62,556 bases of DNA from Boseongicola sp. H5 (GCA_020622165.1 JACNMN010000016.1:1-62556), one strand, 5' to 3'. Shown: positions 43,571 to 53,476, counted from the first letter of the stretch. Notes: generated by a model from the sequence alone, not told the origin. Made by a program: numbers and translations.

Positions 43571-46046
43571 CAGTCTTCTCCTTGTGGTCGTTGGCTTCTG
43601 GGGTGGGGGATGGGGTGGCCTCGATCATGGCGTCGGAAGGACCCAGCAATTCGGTGGCCCAGCCGAGATCGCGCCGGGCGAGCCAGGCGGCGGCAAAGCC
43701 GTCACGCCCGTGCTCTTCGAGGATCGGGTCGATGGCGGCGTGATCGGATTTCGAGGAAGCCGCCGTGAAGGCGAGCGCGACCTCGCCGAGACCGAGCGCA
43801 AAGAGCCGATTGCCGCGGCGTGACTGGCAGTAATAATCGCGCTTCGGCGTCGCGCGTGCGATGATCTCGATTTGCCGGTCGTTCAGGCCGAAGCTGCGAT
43901 AGGTTGCCGCGATCTGCGGCTCGAAGGCGCGCTCGTTGGATAGGAAGATGCGGCTCGGGCAGCTCTCGACGATGGCGGGCGCGATGTCCGAACCCTCGAT
44001 ATCGGCGAGCGATTGGGTGGCGAAGATGACGGAGGCGTTCTTCTTGCGGAGCGTTTTCAGCCATTCGCGCAGTTGCGGGCCAAAGGTTGCGTCGTCCAAA
44101 GCGAGCCAGCCCTCGTCGACGATGATTAGGCTCGGCCGCCCGTCGAGGTGGGCTTCTATGCGGTGGAAGAGATAGACGAGGACGGCGGGAGCAGCGGCGG
44201 ACCCGATCAAGCCCTCGGTCTCGAAAGCCTGGAAGTCGGCTGTGCCGAGAGCTTCGCTTTCCGCGTCGAGCAAGCGCCCGAACGGACCGCCGAGGCAGAA
44301 CGGGGCCAACGCGCGTTTCAAATCGTTTGATTGCAGCAAGATCGAGAGGCCGGTCAGCGTGCGCTCCTCGATCGGGGCCGAAGCCAGCGATGTCAGAGCC
44401 GACCAGAGATGATCCCGTGCGACCGGGTCGATGGTGACGCCTTCTCGCGCGAGCAGCCCGGCGAGCCAGTCCTGCGCCCAGCTGCGTTCCGCGGCATCGT
44501 CGATCCGCGCGAGCGGTTGCAGCTGGACCGCGTCGTCTTCGTCCGACAGCGCCAGGCCAAGGTCTTCCCAATCCCCGCCGCAGGCCAGGGTTGCGCAGCG
44601 GATCGAGCCGCCGAAATCGAAAGCGAAGATCTGCGCGCCTTCATAGCGGCGAAATTGCAGCGCCATAAGCGCCAGCAGCACGGACTTGCCCGCGCCAGTC
44701 GGTCCCACGACGAGCGTATGGCCGACGTCACCCACATGGGTAGAGAAGCGAAACGGCGTCGAGCCTTGGGTCTCGGCGTAGAAGAGCGGCGGGCCGTCCA
44801 GATGATCGTTGCGCGCCGGCCCGGCCCAGACCGCTGAGATTGGGATCATGTGGGCGAGGTTCAGTGTGGAGATCGGTGGCTGACGGACATTAGCATAAAG
44901 ATGCCCCGGCAAGGAGCCGAGCCAAGCCTCCACCGCGTTCAGCGTCTCCGGGATGCAGGTGAAGTCGCGACCCTGCACGACCTTCTCGGCGAGCTTGATC
45001 TTGGCGTCCGCTGCGCGCTCGTCTTCGTCCCAGACGGTGATGCTTGCGGTGACATAGGCCGCGCCGACGATATCGCTTCCCAGCTCTTGTAGCGCTTCGT
45101 CTGCATCGAGCGCTTTGTTGTCGGCGTCCGAGTCCAGAAGCGTCGAGGCTTCGTTGGTCATCACCTCCTTGAGGATCGCGGCGACCGATTTGCGCTTGGC
45201 GAACCATTGGCGGCGGATGCGGGTGAAGAGCTTGGTCGCGTCAGTCTTGTCGAGACAGATGGCGCGCGTTGCCCAGCGATACTCGAAAGCCTGCGCGTTG
45301 AGCTCGTCGAGCAGGCCGGGCCAGGTCGAGGTCGGAAACCCGACGATGGACAGCGTGCGCAAATGCGCGTTGCCGAGCTTCGGAGCTAGACCGGCGACCA
45401 ACGGCTCGTCGGCGAGATATCCGTCCAGATGCATCGGGGTTTCGGGGACGCGGACGGCTTGCCGCCGCGTCGAGATCGTCGAATGCATGTAAGAGAGGGT
45501 GTCCTCGTCGGTGAGCCAAGCGGCTTCCGGCATGAATCCTTCGAAGAGGTCGAGCAGCCGATCGCTGCGGGACCGAAACGCAACGAGATGCTCGCGCGGG
45601 TTTGCACCCTTGCTCGGTGCATCCTCGAACAGCCATCCGCTGGCGCGTCTTGTGTCGTCCGCAGGCGGCATCCAAGTCAGCGTCAGGAAATAGCGGCTCT
45701 CATAGTGGGATGACGCTTCCTCGAATTGCGCGCGGCGCTCTGCATCGACCAGCGCCGAGACCGGATCAGGAAACTCGGAGAGCGGATACTCGCGTGCCGG
45801 GATGCGCTGTGCTTCGACGAACACGGCCCAGCCCGACCCCAGACGTCGAAGCGCGCTGTTGAGGCGGGCCGCGGTCGAGACCAATTCCGATGGCGTCGCG
45901 GAGTCGAGGTCCGGTCCCCGGAAGGCTGCCGTCCGCTGGAAGCTGCCATCCTTGTTGAGGATGACGCCGTCAGCAATCAGCGCGGCCCAAGGCAGGAAAT
46001 CCGACAGCAGCGCGGCTTTGGAACGGTATTCGGCGAGGCGCATCAT
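43548..46046 (-). CDS. trbE: TrbE (VirB4-like) conjugation ATPase
   Basis: This ~832-residue cytoplasmic ATPase powers pilus assembly and substrate transfer. Walker A is GPTGAGKSVLLALMALQF and Walker B is SLIIVDEGWLALDD, with downstream motifs including FATQSLADIEGSDIAP. ATG 46046 or the adjacent ATG 46043 is the start (MMRLAEYRSKAALLSDFLPW); the longer open frame extends into trbD and is not expected to be used. The C-terminal tail is Glu/Lys/Asp-rich and overlaps trbJ. Confidence 0.93.
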   Translation of the reverse strand: MMRLAEYRSKAALLSDFLPWAALIADGVILNKDGSFQRTAAFRGPDLDSATPSELVSTAARLNSALRRLGSGWAVFVEAQRIPAREYPLSEFPDPVSALVDAERRAQFEEASSHYESRYFLTLTWMPPADDTRRASGWLFEDAPSKGANPREHLVAFRSRSDRLLDLFEGFMPEAAWLTDEDTLSYMHSTISTRRQAVRVPETPMHLDGYLADEPLVAGLAPKLGNAHLRTLSIVGFPTSTWPGLLDELNAQAFEYRWATRAICLDKTDATKLFTRIRRQWFAKRKSVAAILKEVMTNEASTLLDSDADNKALDADEALQELGSDIVGAAYVTASITVWDEDERAADAKIKLAEKVVQGRDFTCIPETLNAVEAWLGSLPGHLYANVRQPPISTLNLAHMIPISAVWAGPARNDHLDGPPLFYAETQGSTPFRFSTHVGDVGHTLVVGPTGAGKSVLLALMALQFRRYEGAQIFAFDFGGSIRCATLACGGDWEDLGLALSDEDDAVQLQPLARIDDAAERSWAQDWLAGLLAREGVTIDPVARDHLWSALTSLASAPIEERTLTGLSILLQSNDLKRALAPFCLGGPFGRLLDAESEALGTADFQAFETEGLIGSAAAPAVLVYLFHRIEAHLDGRPSLIIVDEGWLALDDATFGPQLREWLKTLRKKNASVIFATQSLADIEGSDIAPAIVESCPSRIFLSNERAFEPQIAATYRSFGLNDRQIEIIARATPKRDYYCQSRRGNRLFALGLGEVALAFTAASSKSDHAAIDPILEEHGRDGFAAAWLARRDLGWATELLGPSDAMIEATPSPTPEANDHKEKTDDQDQDT

Positions 46047-46050
46047 CGGG

Positions 46051-46320
46051 TCACACCCCCATCCAGGTCGGATAACGGAGGTGGCGGCGCGCGACGTCTG
46101 CGATCTGCGCGTCATGCTTGGCAGCATAGACCGCGAGCATGTGGCCGATGGCCCAAAGAACGAGCCCGACGAGCCAGAGGCGGAGGCCCAGACCCACGGC
46201 TGCCGCTATGGTGCCGTTGGCGATCGCGATGGTTCGCGGTGCGCCGCCCAGGAGGATCGGCTCAGTCAGTGCGCGATGCACGGGCGCGGTGAAGCCGGGG
46301 ATATCGGTCGGATCGCTCAT
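46051..46320 (-). CDS. trbD: TrbD (VirB3-like) conjugation protein
   Basis: This 89-residue membrane protein starts IPGFTAPVHRALTEPILLGG, the characteristic VirB3/TrbD opening. Two close hydrophobic helices follow (IAIANGTIAAAVGLGLRLWL and VLWAIGHMLAVY). It works with TrbE at the inner membrane. It overlaps trbC by ATGA and lies 4 bases before trbE. Confidence 0.92.
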   Translation of the reverse strand: MSDPTDIPGFTAPVHRALTEPILLGGAPRTIAIANGTIAAAVGLGLRLWLVGLVLWAIGHMLAVYAAKHDAQIADVARRHLRYPTWMGV

Positions 46321-46652
46321 ACGAGGACGCCGCCGCCGAAGGAGAAGAAGGACAGGAAGAAGCTCGATGCGGCGAACGCGATCGACAGACCGAAGACGAT
46401 CTGCACGAGCCGACGCGCGCCACCCGAGGTGTCGCCGAAAGCGAGCGTCAGACCGGTGATGATGATGATCATGACCGCGACGATCTTAGCGACCGGGCCT
46501 TCGATCGATTCGAGGATAGCCTGGAGCGGCGCTTCCCAGGGCATGCCGGAGCCTGCGGCCTCGGCCTGTCCGGTGGCCAGCAGAAAGCCGACCGCAGCGG
46601 CGCTCACATAGATTGGCCAGCGGGGATAGAGGAGATTGAGTCGGGTGGTCAT
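46317..46652 (-). CDS. trbC: TrbC (VirB2-like) major pilin
   Basis: This 111-residue protein has a leader peptide (IYVSAAAVGFLLATGQAEAA), and the mature part has two hydrophobic helices (PVAKIVAVMIIIITGLTLAF and LVQIVFGLSIAFAASSFFLS). It is the building block of the conjugation pilus. TraF, encoded at 52964, is the likely maturation peptidase. It is coupled to trbB and trbD by overlapping start/stop codons. Confidence 0.92.
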   Translation of the reverse strand: MTTRLNLLYPRWPIYVSAAAVGFLLATGQAEAAGSGMPWEAPLQAILESIEGPVAKIVAVMIIIITGLTLAFGDTSGGARRLVQIVFGLSIAFAASSFFLSFFSFGGGVLV

Positions 46653-47632
46653 GTGGCGGTTCCTTTCGGGTTGTCGAGAAGGGAGTGGAGCGCGTAGTCG
46701 CCGGCGTCGGTGAGGCCCGTGACGCGTGCGAGATCCGCAAGGCGGCGATCGCTGCCGCGTCCTTGAAGGACGGCGAGCACATCGATCGTTTCCGCGATCA
46801 GGGCACGCGGGACGGTGACGACGGCTTCCTGGATGAGCTGTTCGAGGCGGCGCAGCGCGCCGATGGCCGAGCCCGCGTGGATGGTGCCGATCCCGCCCGG
46901 ATGGCCGGTTCCCCAGGCTTTGAGAAGATCGAGGGCTTCGGACCCGCGCACCTCACCGATGGGGATGCGATCCGGGCGCAGGCGAAGAGACGAGCGGACG
47001 AGATCAGACAGCGTCGCGACGCCGTCCTTGGTGCGCAGGGCGACCAGATTGGGCGTTGTGCATTGGAGCTCGCGCGTGTCCTCGATCAAGACGACGCGAT
47101 CGGAGGTCTTGGCCACTTCGGCCAGCAGCGCATTGGTGAGTGTCGTCTTGCCCGTGGATGTGCCGCCTGCGACGAGGATATTGGCTCGGGATGCGACGGC
47201 TTCGCGCAATGCACCGGCTGCGGCGGAGTCCATGATCCCGGCGCGGACATAATCGTCTAGCGTGAAGACGGCGACGGCGGGCTTGCGGATCGCGAACGTG
47301 GGCGCGGCGACGACCGGAGGGAGCAATCCCTCGAAGCGTTCGCCGGTTCTGGGTAGCTCGGCGGATACTCGCGGCGCGTCCGCATGGACTTCGGCTCCCA
47401 CATGATGGGCGACGAGGCGAACGATCCGCTCGCCATCGTCGGCAGTAAGCGTGGCGCCCGTATCGCAGAGACCCTCGCCGAGCCGGTCGACCCAGAGGCG
47501 TCCGCATGGATTGAGCATCACTTCGACGACGGCGTCCTCGTCGAGCCAGGCGGCGATATCGGCGCCGAGCGCTGTGCGGAGCATGCGGGAACCGCGCTCG
47601 ATCGCTGCTGATTTGAGAGTGTGGACGGTCAT
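46649..47632 (-). CDS. trbB: TrbB (VirB11-like) secretion ATPase
   Basis: This 327-residue hexameric traffic ATPase has Walker [18 protein letters not shown], an Asp box ([12 protein letters not shown]), Walker B ([20 protein letters not shown]) and a His box ([13 protein letters not shown]). It is the first gene of the trb operon, whose promoter is probably in the 135 bases up to the RHH gene. It switches the machine between pilus formation and DNA transfer. Confidence 0.94.
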   Translation of the reverse strand: MTVHTLKSAAIERGSRMLRTALGADIAAWLDEDAVVEVMLNPCGRLWVDRLGEGLCDTGATLTADDGERIVRLVAHHVGAEVHADAPRVSAELPRTGERFEGLLPPVVAAPTFAIRKPAVAVFTLDDYVRAGIMDSAAAGALREAVASRANILVAGGTSTGKTTLTNALLAEVAKTSDRVVLIEDTRELQCTTPNLVALRTKDGVATLSDLVRSSLRLRPDRIPIGEVRGSEALDLLKAWGTGHPGGIGTIHAGSAIGALRRLEQLIQEAVVTVPRALIAETIDVLAVLQGRGSDRRLADLARVTGLTDAGDYALHSLLDNPKGTAT

Positions 47633-47767
47633 TGGCGGCCCCGCATCTGGTTACGGGGTCGATCAAGAAGACCGCTAAAGGATCAGTCGCAACAGGTTTG
47701 AGGGCGTAGTAGTGTGGTGGCGTAGAGAGGCAGGCATAAGCGCATTTTGCATGAAGTCGCGATGGCT

Positions 47768-48196
47768 TCAGACAGTGGATGTTCGGTCTGGTATGTCGTC
47801 CGAGACTTCCTTGGTAAGCGTTTTTCCCTTTGCGAGTCGCCGCCCAAGTGCCTCCACGAACCCGTCATAGCGTTCCTTGCCTGAGGACTGTGCCGCCTCG
47901 CGCATCTCGTCGGGCAATGGCGGCGTGGTCGTCAGCCAGAACTTGATGAAGAGCGCCATCGCCTCGTTCCCGATAGACTGATTTCGTTCCAACCGCTCCA
48001 CTGCGCGGGTCAGCCGATCGAGGCGGCGAACAATCGCCGCCTCCCGCTGATCGGCTCCATCGGGCGATAGGAATGCGGCGAGCGCCGCTTCCACGATTTG
48101 CGATTTCGAGACCTTCCGGCGGGCGGCCAACGCCTCCAGTTCACCCGACAGAGCCGGATCGAAATACACATTCAGGCGGTCTTTCTTCACGGCCAT
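47768..48196 (-). CDS. Ribbon-helix-helix (CopG-like) transfer regulator
   Basis: The 142-residue protein has an N-terminal RHH fold (RLNVYFDPALSGELEALAAR, RKVSKSQIVEAALAAFL) and a helical C-terminus. Such proteins sit between traG and trbB in this element family. They probably bind near oriT or the trb promoter to control transfer, as TraD/TraJ-like auxiliary factors do. It starts 3 bases after the traG stop. Confidence 0.8.
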   Translation of the reverse strand: MAVKKDRLNVYFDPALSGELEALAARRKVSKSQIVEAALAAFLSPDGADQREAAIVRRLDRLTRAVERLERNQSIGNEAMALFIKFWLTTTPPLPDEMREAAQSSGKERYDGFVEALGRRLAKGKTLTKEVSDDIPDRTSTV

Positions 48197-48199
48197 CTC

Positions 48200-50194
48200 T
48201 TAGAGCTCGATCCCGTCATCGGGATCGAGCGAAGCCTGCCGTGCGACCGTGCCAAACCGGTCACGCATGGCCTTGGCGCGCTGTGCATCATCCTCCGGTT
48301 CGTCATCGAGATCGGCGAACTCGCTGCGTGCCGGAGCCGGTTCGGGCGCGATGTCTTCATGTTCCGGCAAGTCAGGTTCGCGACGGACACCACCATCGGT
48401 GTCGTCCGTTGTTGACTTTCGCTTCTTCGGTGGCGGCGCAGCGATCGGTTCGCAGCCGCTCCAATCGTTTGCCGTGCTGCCAACTGAGTCATCCTTGGCA
48501 GTGCGATCCGGCGGCGGCGCAATCCGAGCCTTGAACTGGGGATCGGTATAGTAGCGCGCTTTCTCCGCGCGCACCGGCGGCGAACCTGAGACCAGCACGA
48601 TCTCTTCGGTCGGCGGCAGTTGCATCATTTCGCCGGGGGTGAGCAGCGGCCGCGCCGTCTCTTGGCGCGAGACCATCAGATGCCCAAGCCAGGGGGACAG
48701 CCGATGTCCGGCATAGTTCTTCATCGCGCGCATCTCGGTCGCTGTCCCGAGCGCGTCTGATACGCGCTTGGCCGTGCGCTCGTCGTTTGTTGCGAAGGCG
48801 ACGCGGACATGGCAGTTGTCGAGGATGGCATTGTTCTGCCCATAGGCCTTCTCGATCTGATTGAGGGACTGTGCGATAAGGAACGCCTTGATCCCGTAGC
48901 CCGCCATGAAGGCGAGTTGGCTCTCGAAGAAGTCGAGTCGGCCAAGAGCGGGGAACTCGTCGAGCATGAGGAGCATGCGATGATTGCGCTCGGCGTGCAG
49001 GTCTTCAGTCAGCCGGCGACCGATCTGGTTGAGCACCAGACGGATGAGTGGCTTCGTGCGGGAGATGTCAGAGGGCGGCACGACGAGATAGAGCGTCACC
49101 GGCCTGTCGCCGGTCACGAGATCGTCGATGCGCCAGTCGCAGCGACGCGTTACACTAGCCACGACCGGATCGCGATAGAGCCCGAGAAAACTCATCGCCG
49201 TCGAAAGCACGCCCGATCGTTCATTTTCGGATTTGTTCAGGAGTTCCCGCGCGGCTTGTGCGACGACCGGATGCGGGTGGTCGCCGAGATGTGGCGTCCG
49301 CATCATCGCCGCGAGCGTTGACTCGATCGGACGCTTCGGATCGGAGAGAAAGGCCGCGACGCCCGCCAGAGTCTTGTCGGCTTCGGCATAGAGAACATGC
49401 AGGATCGCACCGACCAGAAGCGAGTGGCTGGTTTTCTCCCAATGGTTCCGCCGTTCGAGCAGCCCTTCGGGATCGACCAGGATATCCGCGACGTTCTGGA
49501 CGTCGCGCACCTCGGTGTCGCCGCGCCGCACTTCGAGCAGCGGGTTGTAGGCCGCCGATTTTGCATCGGTCGGGTCGAAGAGCAGCACCCGGCTGAAGCG
49601 GGAGCGGTAATTCGCCGTGAGCTGCCAGTTCTCACCCTTGATATCGTGGACGATCGCCGAGCCCGGCCAGGTTAGAAGTGAGGGTACGACCAATCCGACT
49701 CCCTTGCCGGATCGCGTCGGCGCAAAGCACAGCACGTGCTCTGGGCCATCGTGTCGGAGATAGCGGGACTGGCAGCGCCCGAGCACCACGCCATCGTCAA
49801 CGAACAATCCCGCCTCGCGCATATCTTTCTCTGTCCCCCAGCGAGCGGAGCCGTAGGTCGTCACATTGCTCGCTTCGCGGGCGCGCAGGACGGAGAGGAA
49901 GATCGCGACACCGACGGCAGCGATACCACCGGCCCCTGCGATGATCGCGCCTTCCATGAAGACGCGCGGCGCATAGGCGTCGTACCAGTACCACCAAACG
50001 AAGACGTTCCATGGCGGGTAGATCGGTAGGCCCAAGATGGTCGTTAGCGGGTCTCCCAGTTCGGATTGGAAGCCGAGCCGGAAGGCCACCCATTGCGTCG
50101 CGGCCCAAACGAAGAGCAGCGCTACGCCCGTGACGATGAGAAGCTGGCCCCAGAGGATGGCGGTGGCCGGTGATGCGTGCTTCTTCGAGGTCAA
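48200..50194 (-). CDS. traG: TraG (VirD4-like) coupling protein
   Basis: This ~664-residue ATPase brings the relaxosome to the channel. Two or three N-terminal membrane helices are followed by Walker A (APTRSGKGVGLVVPSLL), Walker B (MLLMLDEFPALGRLDFFES) and the VirD4 motif AFLIAQSLNQIEKAYG. The C-terminus is acidic and low-complexity (DLPEHEDIAPEPAPARSEF). I place the start at TTG 50194 (LTSKKHASPATAILWG), 13 bases after the relaxase stop with GGAG upstream; the frame is open further up but overlaps the relaxase. Confidence 0.92.
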   Translation of the reverse strand: MTSKKHASPATAILWGQLLIVTGVALLFVWAATQWVAFRLGFQSELGDPLTTILGLPIYPPWNVFVWWYWYDAYAPRVFMEGAIIAGAGGIAAVGVAIFLSVLRAREASNVTTYGSARWGTEKDMREAGLFVDDGVVLGRCQSRYLRHDGPEHVLCFAPTRSGKGVGLVVPSLLTWPGSAIVHDIKGENWQLTANYRSRFSRVLLFDPTDAKSAAYNPLLEVRRGDTEVRDVQNVADILVDPEGLLERRNHWEKTSHSLLVGAILHVLYAEADKTLAGVAAFLSDPKRPIESTLAAMMRTPHLGDHPHPVVAQAARELLNKSENERSGVLSTAMSFLGLYRDPVVASVTRRCDWRIDDLVTGDRPVTLYLVVPPSDISRTKPLIRLVLNQIGRRLTEDLHAERNHRMLLMLDEFPALGRLDFFESQLAFMAGYGIKAFLIAQSLNQIEKAYGQNNAILDNCHVRVAFATNDERTAKRVSDALGTATEMRAMKNYAGHRLSPWLGHLMVSRQETARPLLTPGEMMQLPPTEEIVLVSGSPPVRAEKARYYTDPQFKARIAPPPDRTAKDDSVGSTANDWSGCEPIAAPPPKKRKSTTDDTDGGVRREPDLPEHEDIAPEPAPARSEFADLDDEPEDDAQRAKAMRDRFGTVARQASLDPDDGIEL

Positions 50195-50207
50195 AGGGTT
50201 CTCCGGG

Positions 50208-51962
50208 TCAGATCGACAGGCCACGCTTGCGGCCGAGCGACCAGTCGATGCCGCCGCCTGCCGTGACGGTCCCTGAGACGGTCTGGCCGAGATGCTTTTC
50301 GAGCTGGGGTTTCCAGGGGACGAGTTCGAAGCCCATCCCGTCATCGATCATGGCGAAGCGGCCCGACGCGAGATCGAGGCGTTGCTTGTAGATGCCCGCA
50401 ATGGGCTCGCCGTCACCGGACTTTCGGAAGAACAGGCCCGTGTCGTTGGCGATCTTGCTTGCGGCTCTATCGAGATCGCGCTGGCGCAGCGTCTTTAGAA
50501 GATCGCGCGCGAAGGTGACGCGCTGACCTTGGCGCGTCGCCAGACCTTGACCGACCAAATGCTCGGCTCGGTTTTCCAGAGCGTCGCGGACCTCGGCTCC
50601 GAACCCGCTCTGCGCGAACGGCGCGCGGGCCTTGGCGAGCGCCAACCGATCGACCCAGGTCGCGCCATCGGCGTCGACTTGTTTCTCGAGTGCGATGTCC
50701 GATCGGCCGACCAAGGCAAGGCGTCGCGGTCCTCCATCCTTCCCGGCCCAGCTCCGCGTCTCGACGATCCCGCCGAGAGGCGTGTCGCCGGTGAGATCGA
50801 GATCGCGAAAGCGCAGATGATGGAGACGGCCATCGACCCCGTCGATGACCGCGTAAGCTTCGCCCGAGAGTTCATTGTGCAGGCCTCGGTCGACCAGCTT
50901 GCCGAGGATGGGAGTGTCCGGCTGTCCTTCGATGGCAAAGTCGGTTTGTGCGCGAGCCTGACCACCCATCGAACGGTGCATCGTCTTGATGATGTCGCCG
51001 CGCACGGCCATCTCGCGCAGCGTGTCTTCCATGCCGGGCTTGAACTGCCAGACCGAGGGCGCGAGCTTTTCGGCGAGGCCAAAGCGCTCGAGAGTTTGTG
51101 CGCGCCCGATCATTCGGCGCTGGAGGTCTTTGTCGTCGAGATCGGGTGCGCCGGGGCGCAAGTCAGCGACGCCGAGGGTATCATCGGCGTAAGACCGCAG
51201 CACTCGGTCCAGACCGGTCCAGCGCTCAGCTTTCACTTCTTCATCGAGCCCGGCCGCGATCTCCTTGTCACTGCGGGGACCGAGCTCCAGCTCCACAAGC
51301 TCTTCGGCCCGGCCCCGCAGACCGCGGCTGATGTAGTCCCGGGAGATAACCAGGTCTTTGCCGTCATCGGCCTTGCCGCAGACCAGGACATGGACATGCG
51401 GATTGTCCGTGTTCCAATGATCGACGGCGACCCAATCGAGTTCGGTGCCGAGATCGCGCTCGGCCTGGGCCATGAGGTCGCGAGTGAAGGCGCGCAGATC
51501 CTCCATCTGTCCGGCGTCTTCCGGCGAGACGATGAAGCGGAAATGATGACGGTCATCTTCGGTGCTCGCGGCGAAGGCGCGATCGTCGGCCTGGTCGTGC
51601 TCCTTGTCGAACATCCCTGCATCTCGGCCGTCCTTGGTGACGCCCTCGCGTTTCAGATAATCGAGATGCTTGGCGAGCGGTGCGGACCGGAACTTCTGAC
51701 CGCGATGCCGGACGATCCGCGCATTCACGACGACCCGGCGCTGCGTTCGCGCGAGGCCGCTTGTGGCTCGCACGAAGCGTCCACGTCCAAACGTCGACCG
51801 TCCGGCACGACCGCCGCTCGTTCTGAAATGATTGCCGGTATGCCCCGCCTTCTTCGCGGCACGCATGACCTGTCCGACGAAGCTCTTGGCGCGTTTGGCT
51901 GACGGGCCTTTGTCGCGGATACGCCCCGGCTTGATGCGAATGTCGTTATCGCGCTGGCTCAT
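50208..51962 (-). CDS. VirD2/TraI-type relaxase (DUF3363 family)
   Basis: This 584-residue protein nicks oriT and pilots the strand. A basic N-terminus precedes the relaxase core with HHFRFIVSPEDAGQM and the metal motif DNPHVHVLVCG (HxH), with candidate catalytic Tyr in ISRDYISRGLRGR or LAKHLDYLKREG. The rest matches the DUF3363 C-terminal part of alphaproteobacterial ICE relaxases. The operon continues to traG. The 247-base non-coding stretch upstream of its start is the expected oriT location. Confidence 0.88.
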   Translation of the reverse strand: MSQRDNDIRIKPGRIRDKGPSAKRAKSFVGQVMRAAKKAGHTGNHFRTSGGRAGRSTFGRGRFVRATSGLARTQRRVVVNARIVRHRGQKFRSAPLAKHLDYLKREGVTKDGRDAGMFDKEHDQADDRAFAASTEDDRHHFRFIVSPEDAGQMEDLRAFTRDLMAQAERDLGTELDWVAVDHWNTDNPHVHVLVCGKADDGKDLVISRDYISRGLRGRAEELVELELGPRSDKEIAAGLDEEVKAERWTGLDRVLRSYADDTLGVADLRPGAPDLDDKDLQRRMIGRAQTLERFGLAEKLAPSVWQFKPGMEDTLREMAVRGDIIKTMHRSMGGQARAQTDFAIEGQPDTPILGKLVDRGLHNELSGEAYAVIDGVDGRLHHLRFRDLDLTGDTPLGGIVETRSWAGKDGGPRRLALVGRSDIALEKQVDADGATWVDRLALAKARAPFAQSGFGAEVRDALENRAEHLVGQGLATRQGQRVTFARDLLKTLRQRDLDRAASKIANDTGLFFRKSGDGEPIAGIYKQRLDLASGRFAMIDDGMGFELVPWKPQLEKHLGQTVSGTVTAGGGIDWSLGRKRGLSI

Positions 51963-52087
51963 GTTCGTGCCTCCCCAAAGTCAGGCACGGCACGGTGAAA
52001 GCCTTGTGTAATCAGAGCGATAGCTGTGAATGCAGCACTGTGACCAAGTGAGCAGCACGCGAAAACCTCAAAAACAACAACGCCGTA

Positions 52088-52120
52088 GACGCCTTGCGCG
52101 TCCGGCCTTTTATCTTGCCC
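52088..52120 (+). other. Candidate oriT (nic region)
   Basis: In the 247 bases between the relaxase start (51962) and the transglycosylase end (52210), the plus strand reads TATCTTGCCC at 52111-52120. This is one change from the RP4-type nic core TATCCTG|CCC. A 5-bp inverted repeat GACGC/GCGTC (52088-52102, loop CTTGC) lies just 5' of it, as do relaxosome-protein sites in P-type oriTs. With nicking after G52117, the relaxase operon would enter last. Position and core fit, but the match is short. Confidence 0.4.
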
Positions 52121-52209
52121 TCCCGTCGTTGAGTTGGTCTGCAATCCTCCGCCTGCCGCATTCCATACGAAGCAGCACGACGGAACGGGGCGCAGCCAGA
52201 TCGCTACGA

Positions 52210-52959
52210 TCATCGGTCTGACTCCTCGGTTCTGGAGACGAAAAGCGGGTTTGGTTGGCTGTTCTGCGAGCGCGATTGAGGCGGCTCATCAGCGGCTTGA
52301 ACATTGGCCGATGTGCGGTCTGGGTCGGCTCTGCGTTGCGTTTCGTGCAAGGGTGTGACAGGCGCAAAGAGCGGTGCGGACTGCCACCGATCGGCAGAAA
52401 CTGTGCGCACTGGCTGCAACGGCGCTGCATCCGAAAAGCCGAGCTCTTGCGAAAGCGCGGCAACGTAAAGACGGGTCTCACGCGGCAAGGTGCGCCCAGT
52501 TCGCAGGTGCTCGGCATACCGCCCGGGGCCAGCATTGTAGGCCGCGAGAAACCCCGGCGCGCCGAATTGGTCGTACATCTGTCGCAGATAAGCGGCACCT
52601 GCCAGGATGTTCTCGCGGCGGTCGAAAGGGTCCGAGCCGAAGCCATGAGCGGCGCGCAGCTCCGCCCAGGTGCCGGGCATGATCTGCATTAGACCCATTG
52701 CGCCGGCACTGCTGACGGCGCGCGCATTGCCGGCACTTTCGGCCTGCATCACGGCGCGTATCCAGCGCTCGGGGATGCCGAAGCGTTGCGCCGCTTCTGT
52801 AATGTAAGCGTCGATATCGGAGCTTGGGGTAACGGCTTGAGCGGAACGGGAAACCGTGTCCCGCGCGTCAGCGGCGGGCGGATTGGTGCAGCCGGAAAGC
52901 CCGATCAGGATCGCGGAAGCGGCGACAAGACGACGGCCGGGAGGAACGAGGAAAGCCAT
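52210..52959 (-). CDS. Lytic transglycosylase lipoprotein (VirB1-like)
   Basis: The 249-residue protein has a lipoprotein signal ending in the lipobox LSGC. The SLT domain has catalytic Glu in VMQAESAGN, GAMGLMQIMPGT and AAYNAGPGRYAEH. It opens the peptidoglycan for the transfer channel. The C-terminal ~70 residues are disordered and Gln/Arg/Pro-rich. It follows traF by 4 bases. Confidence 0.92.
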   Translation of the reverse strand: MAFLVPPGRRLVAASAILIGLSGCTNPPAADARDTVSRSAQAVTPSSDIDAYITEAAQRFGIPERWIRAVMQAESAGNARAVSSAGAMGLMQIMPGTWAELRAAHGFGSDPFDRRENILAGAAYLRQMYDQFGAPGFLAAYNAGPGRYAEHLRTGRTLPRETRLYVAALSQELGFSDAAPLQPVRTVSADRWQSAPLFAPVTPLHETQRRADPDRTSANVQAADEPPQSRSQNSQPNPLFVSRTEESDR

Positions 52960-52963
52960 CCGT

Positions 52964-53476
52964 TCAGCCCTCCCGCGTCCAGATCGGCACCGCGCGGCCG
53001 ATGATCGTGTCGCGTGGCAGCGGCCCGAAGTACCGTCCGTCGAGGCTCGCCTCGGTGTCAGGATTGAGGAAGAAGATCTGATCGTCGGTGAGCCGATGAC
53101 AGCCCTGCCAAACGGGCATTGGGCGGTCGAAACGGTCGTGTGTCTTTGCGGTCGCGACTACAACGCCATCTACGCTGATCGTGACGCCGACACGGCAGAC
53201 GCGCTGTCCGGGAAGCGCGGCGACATGCTTGATCAGCGGGACATCGGCGCCGAGATAGCCATGCTCCAGGAGCCAATCGCCGAGCGGCGATGGCGGTTCG
53301 AGAACAACCAGATCGCCGACCATCGGGGCGTCGAGCGGCTGTACGGTGTAGAAGCCGACCGGCACGCTGGCCGACGCATTCCAGATGAGGACCGGGTTGG
53401 CGCGGATGATCGCGGAAAGCGCGATCAACGCGATACCTGCGCTGCCGATGAGAAGTGATGGGCGCGCCCGTTTCAT
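52964..53476 (-). CDS. traF: TraF, signal-peptidase-like (S26) pilin maturase
   Basis: This 170-residue membrane-anchored S26 peptidase has one N-terminal helix (LLIGSAGIALIALSAIIRAN), the nucleophile Ser in NASASVPVGFY and the general-base Lys in LIKHVAALPGQRV. TraF proteins process and cyclise the TrbC pilin. It overlaps the DUF2840 gene by ATGA, in the typical rdfS-DUF2840-traF order. Confidence 0.9.
   Translation of the reverse strand: MKRARPSLLIGSAGIALIALSAIIRANPVLIWNASASVPVGFYTVQPLDAPMVGDLVVLEPPSPLGDWLLEHGYLGADVPLIKHVAALPGQRVCRVGVTISVDGVVVATAKTHDRFDRPMPVWQGCHRLTDDQIFFLNPDTEASLDGRYFGPLPRDTIIGRAVPIWTREG

Noticed and set aside
50529-51902. Plus-strand open frame of 457 codons
   Set aside because: It is antisense to the relaxase gene, which has recognisable relaxase motifs. 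The plus frame has none and no ribosome site.
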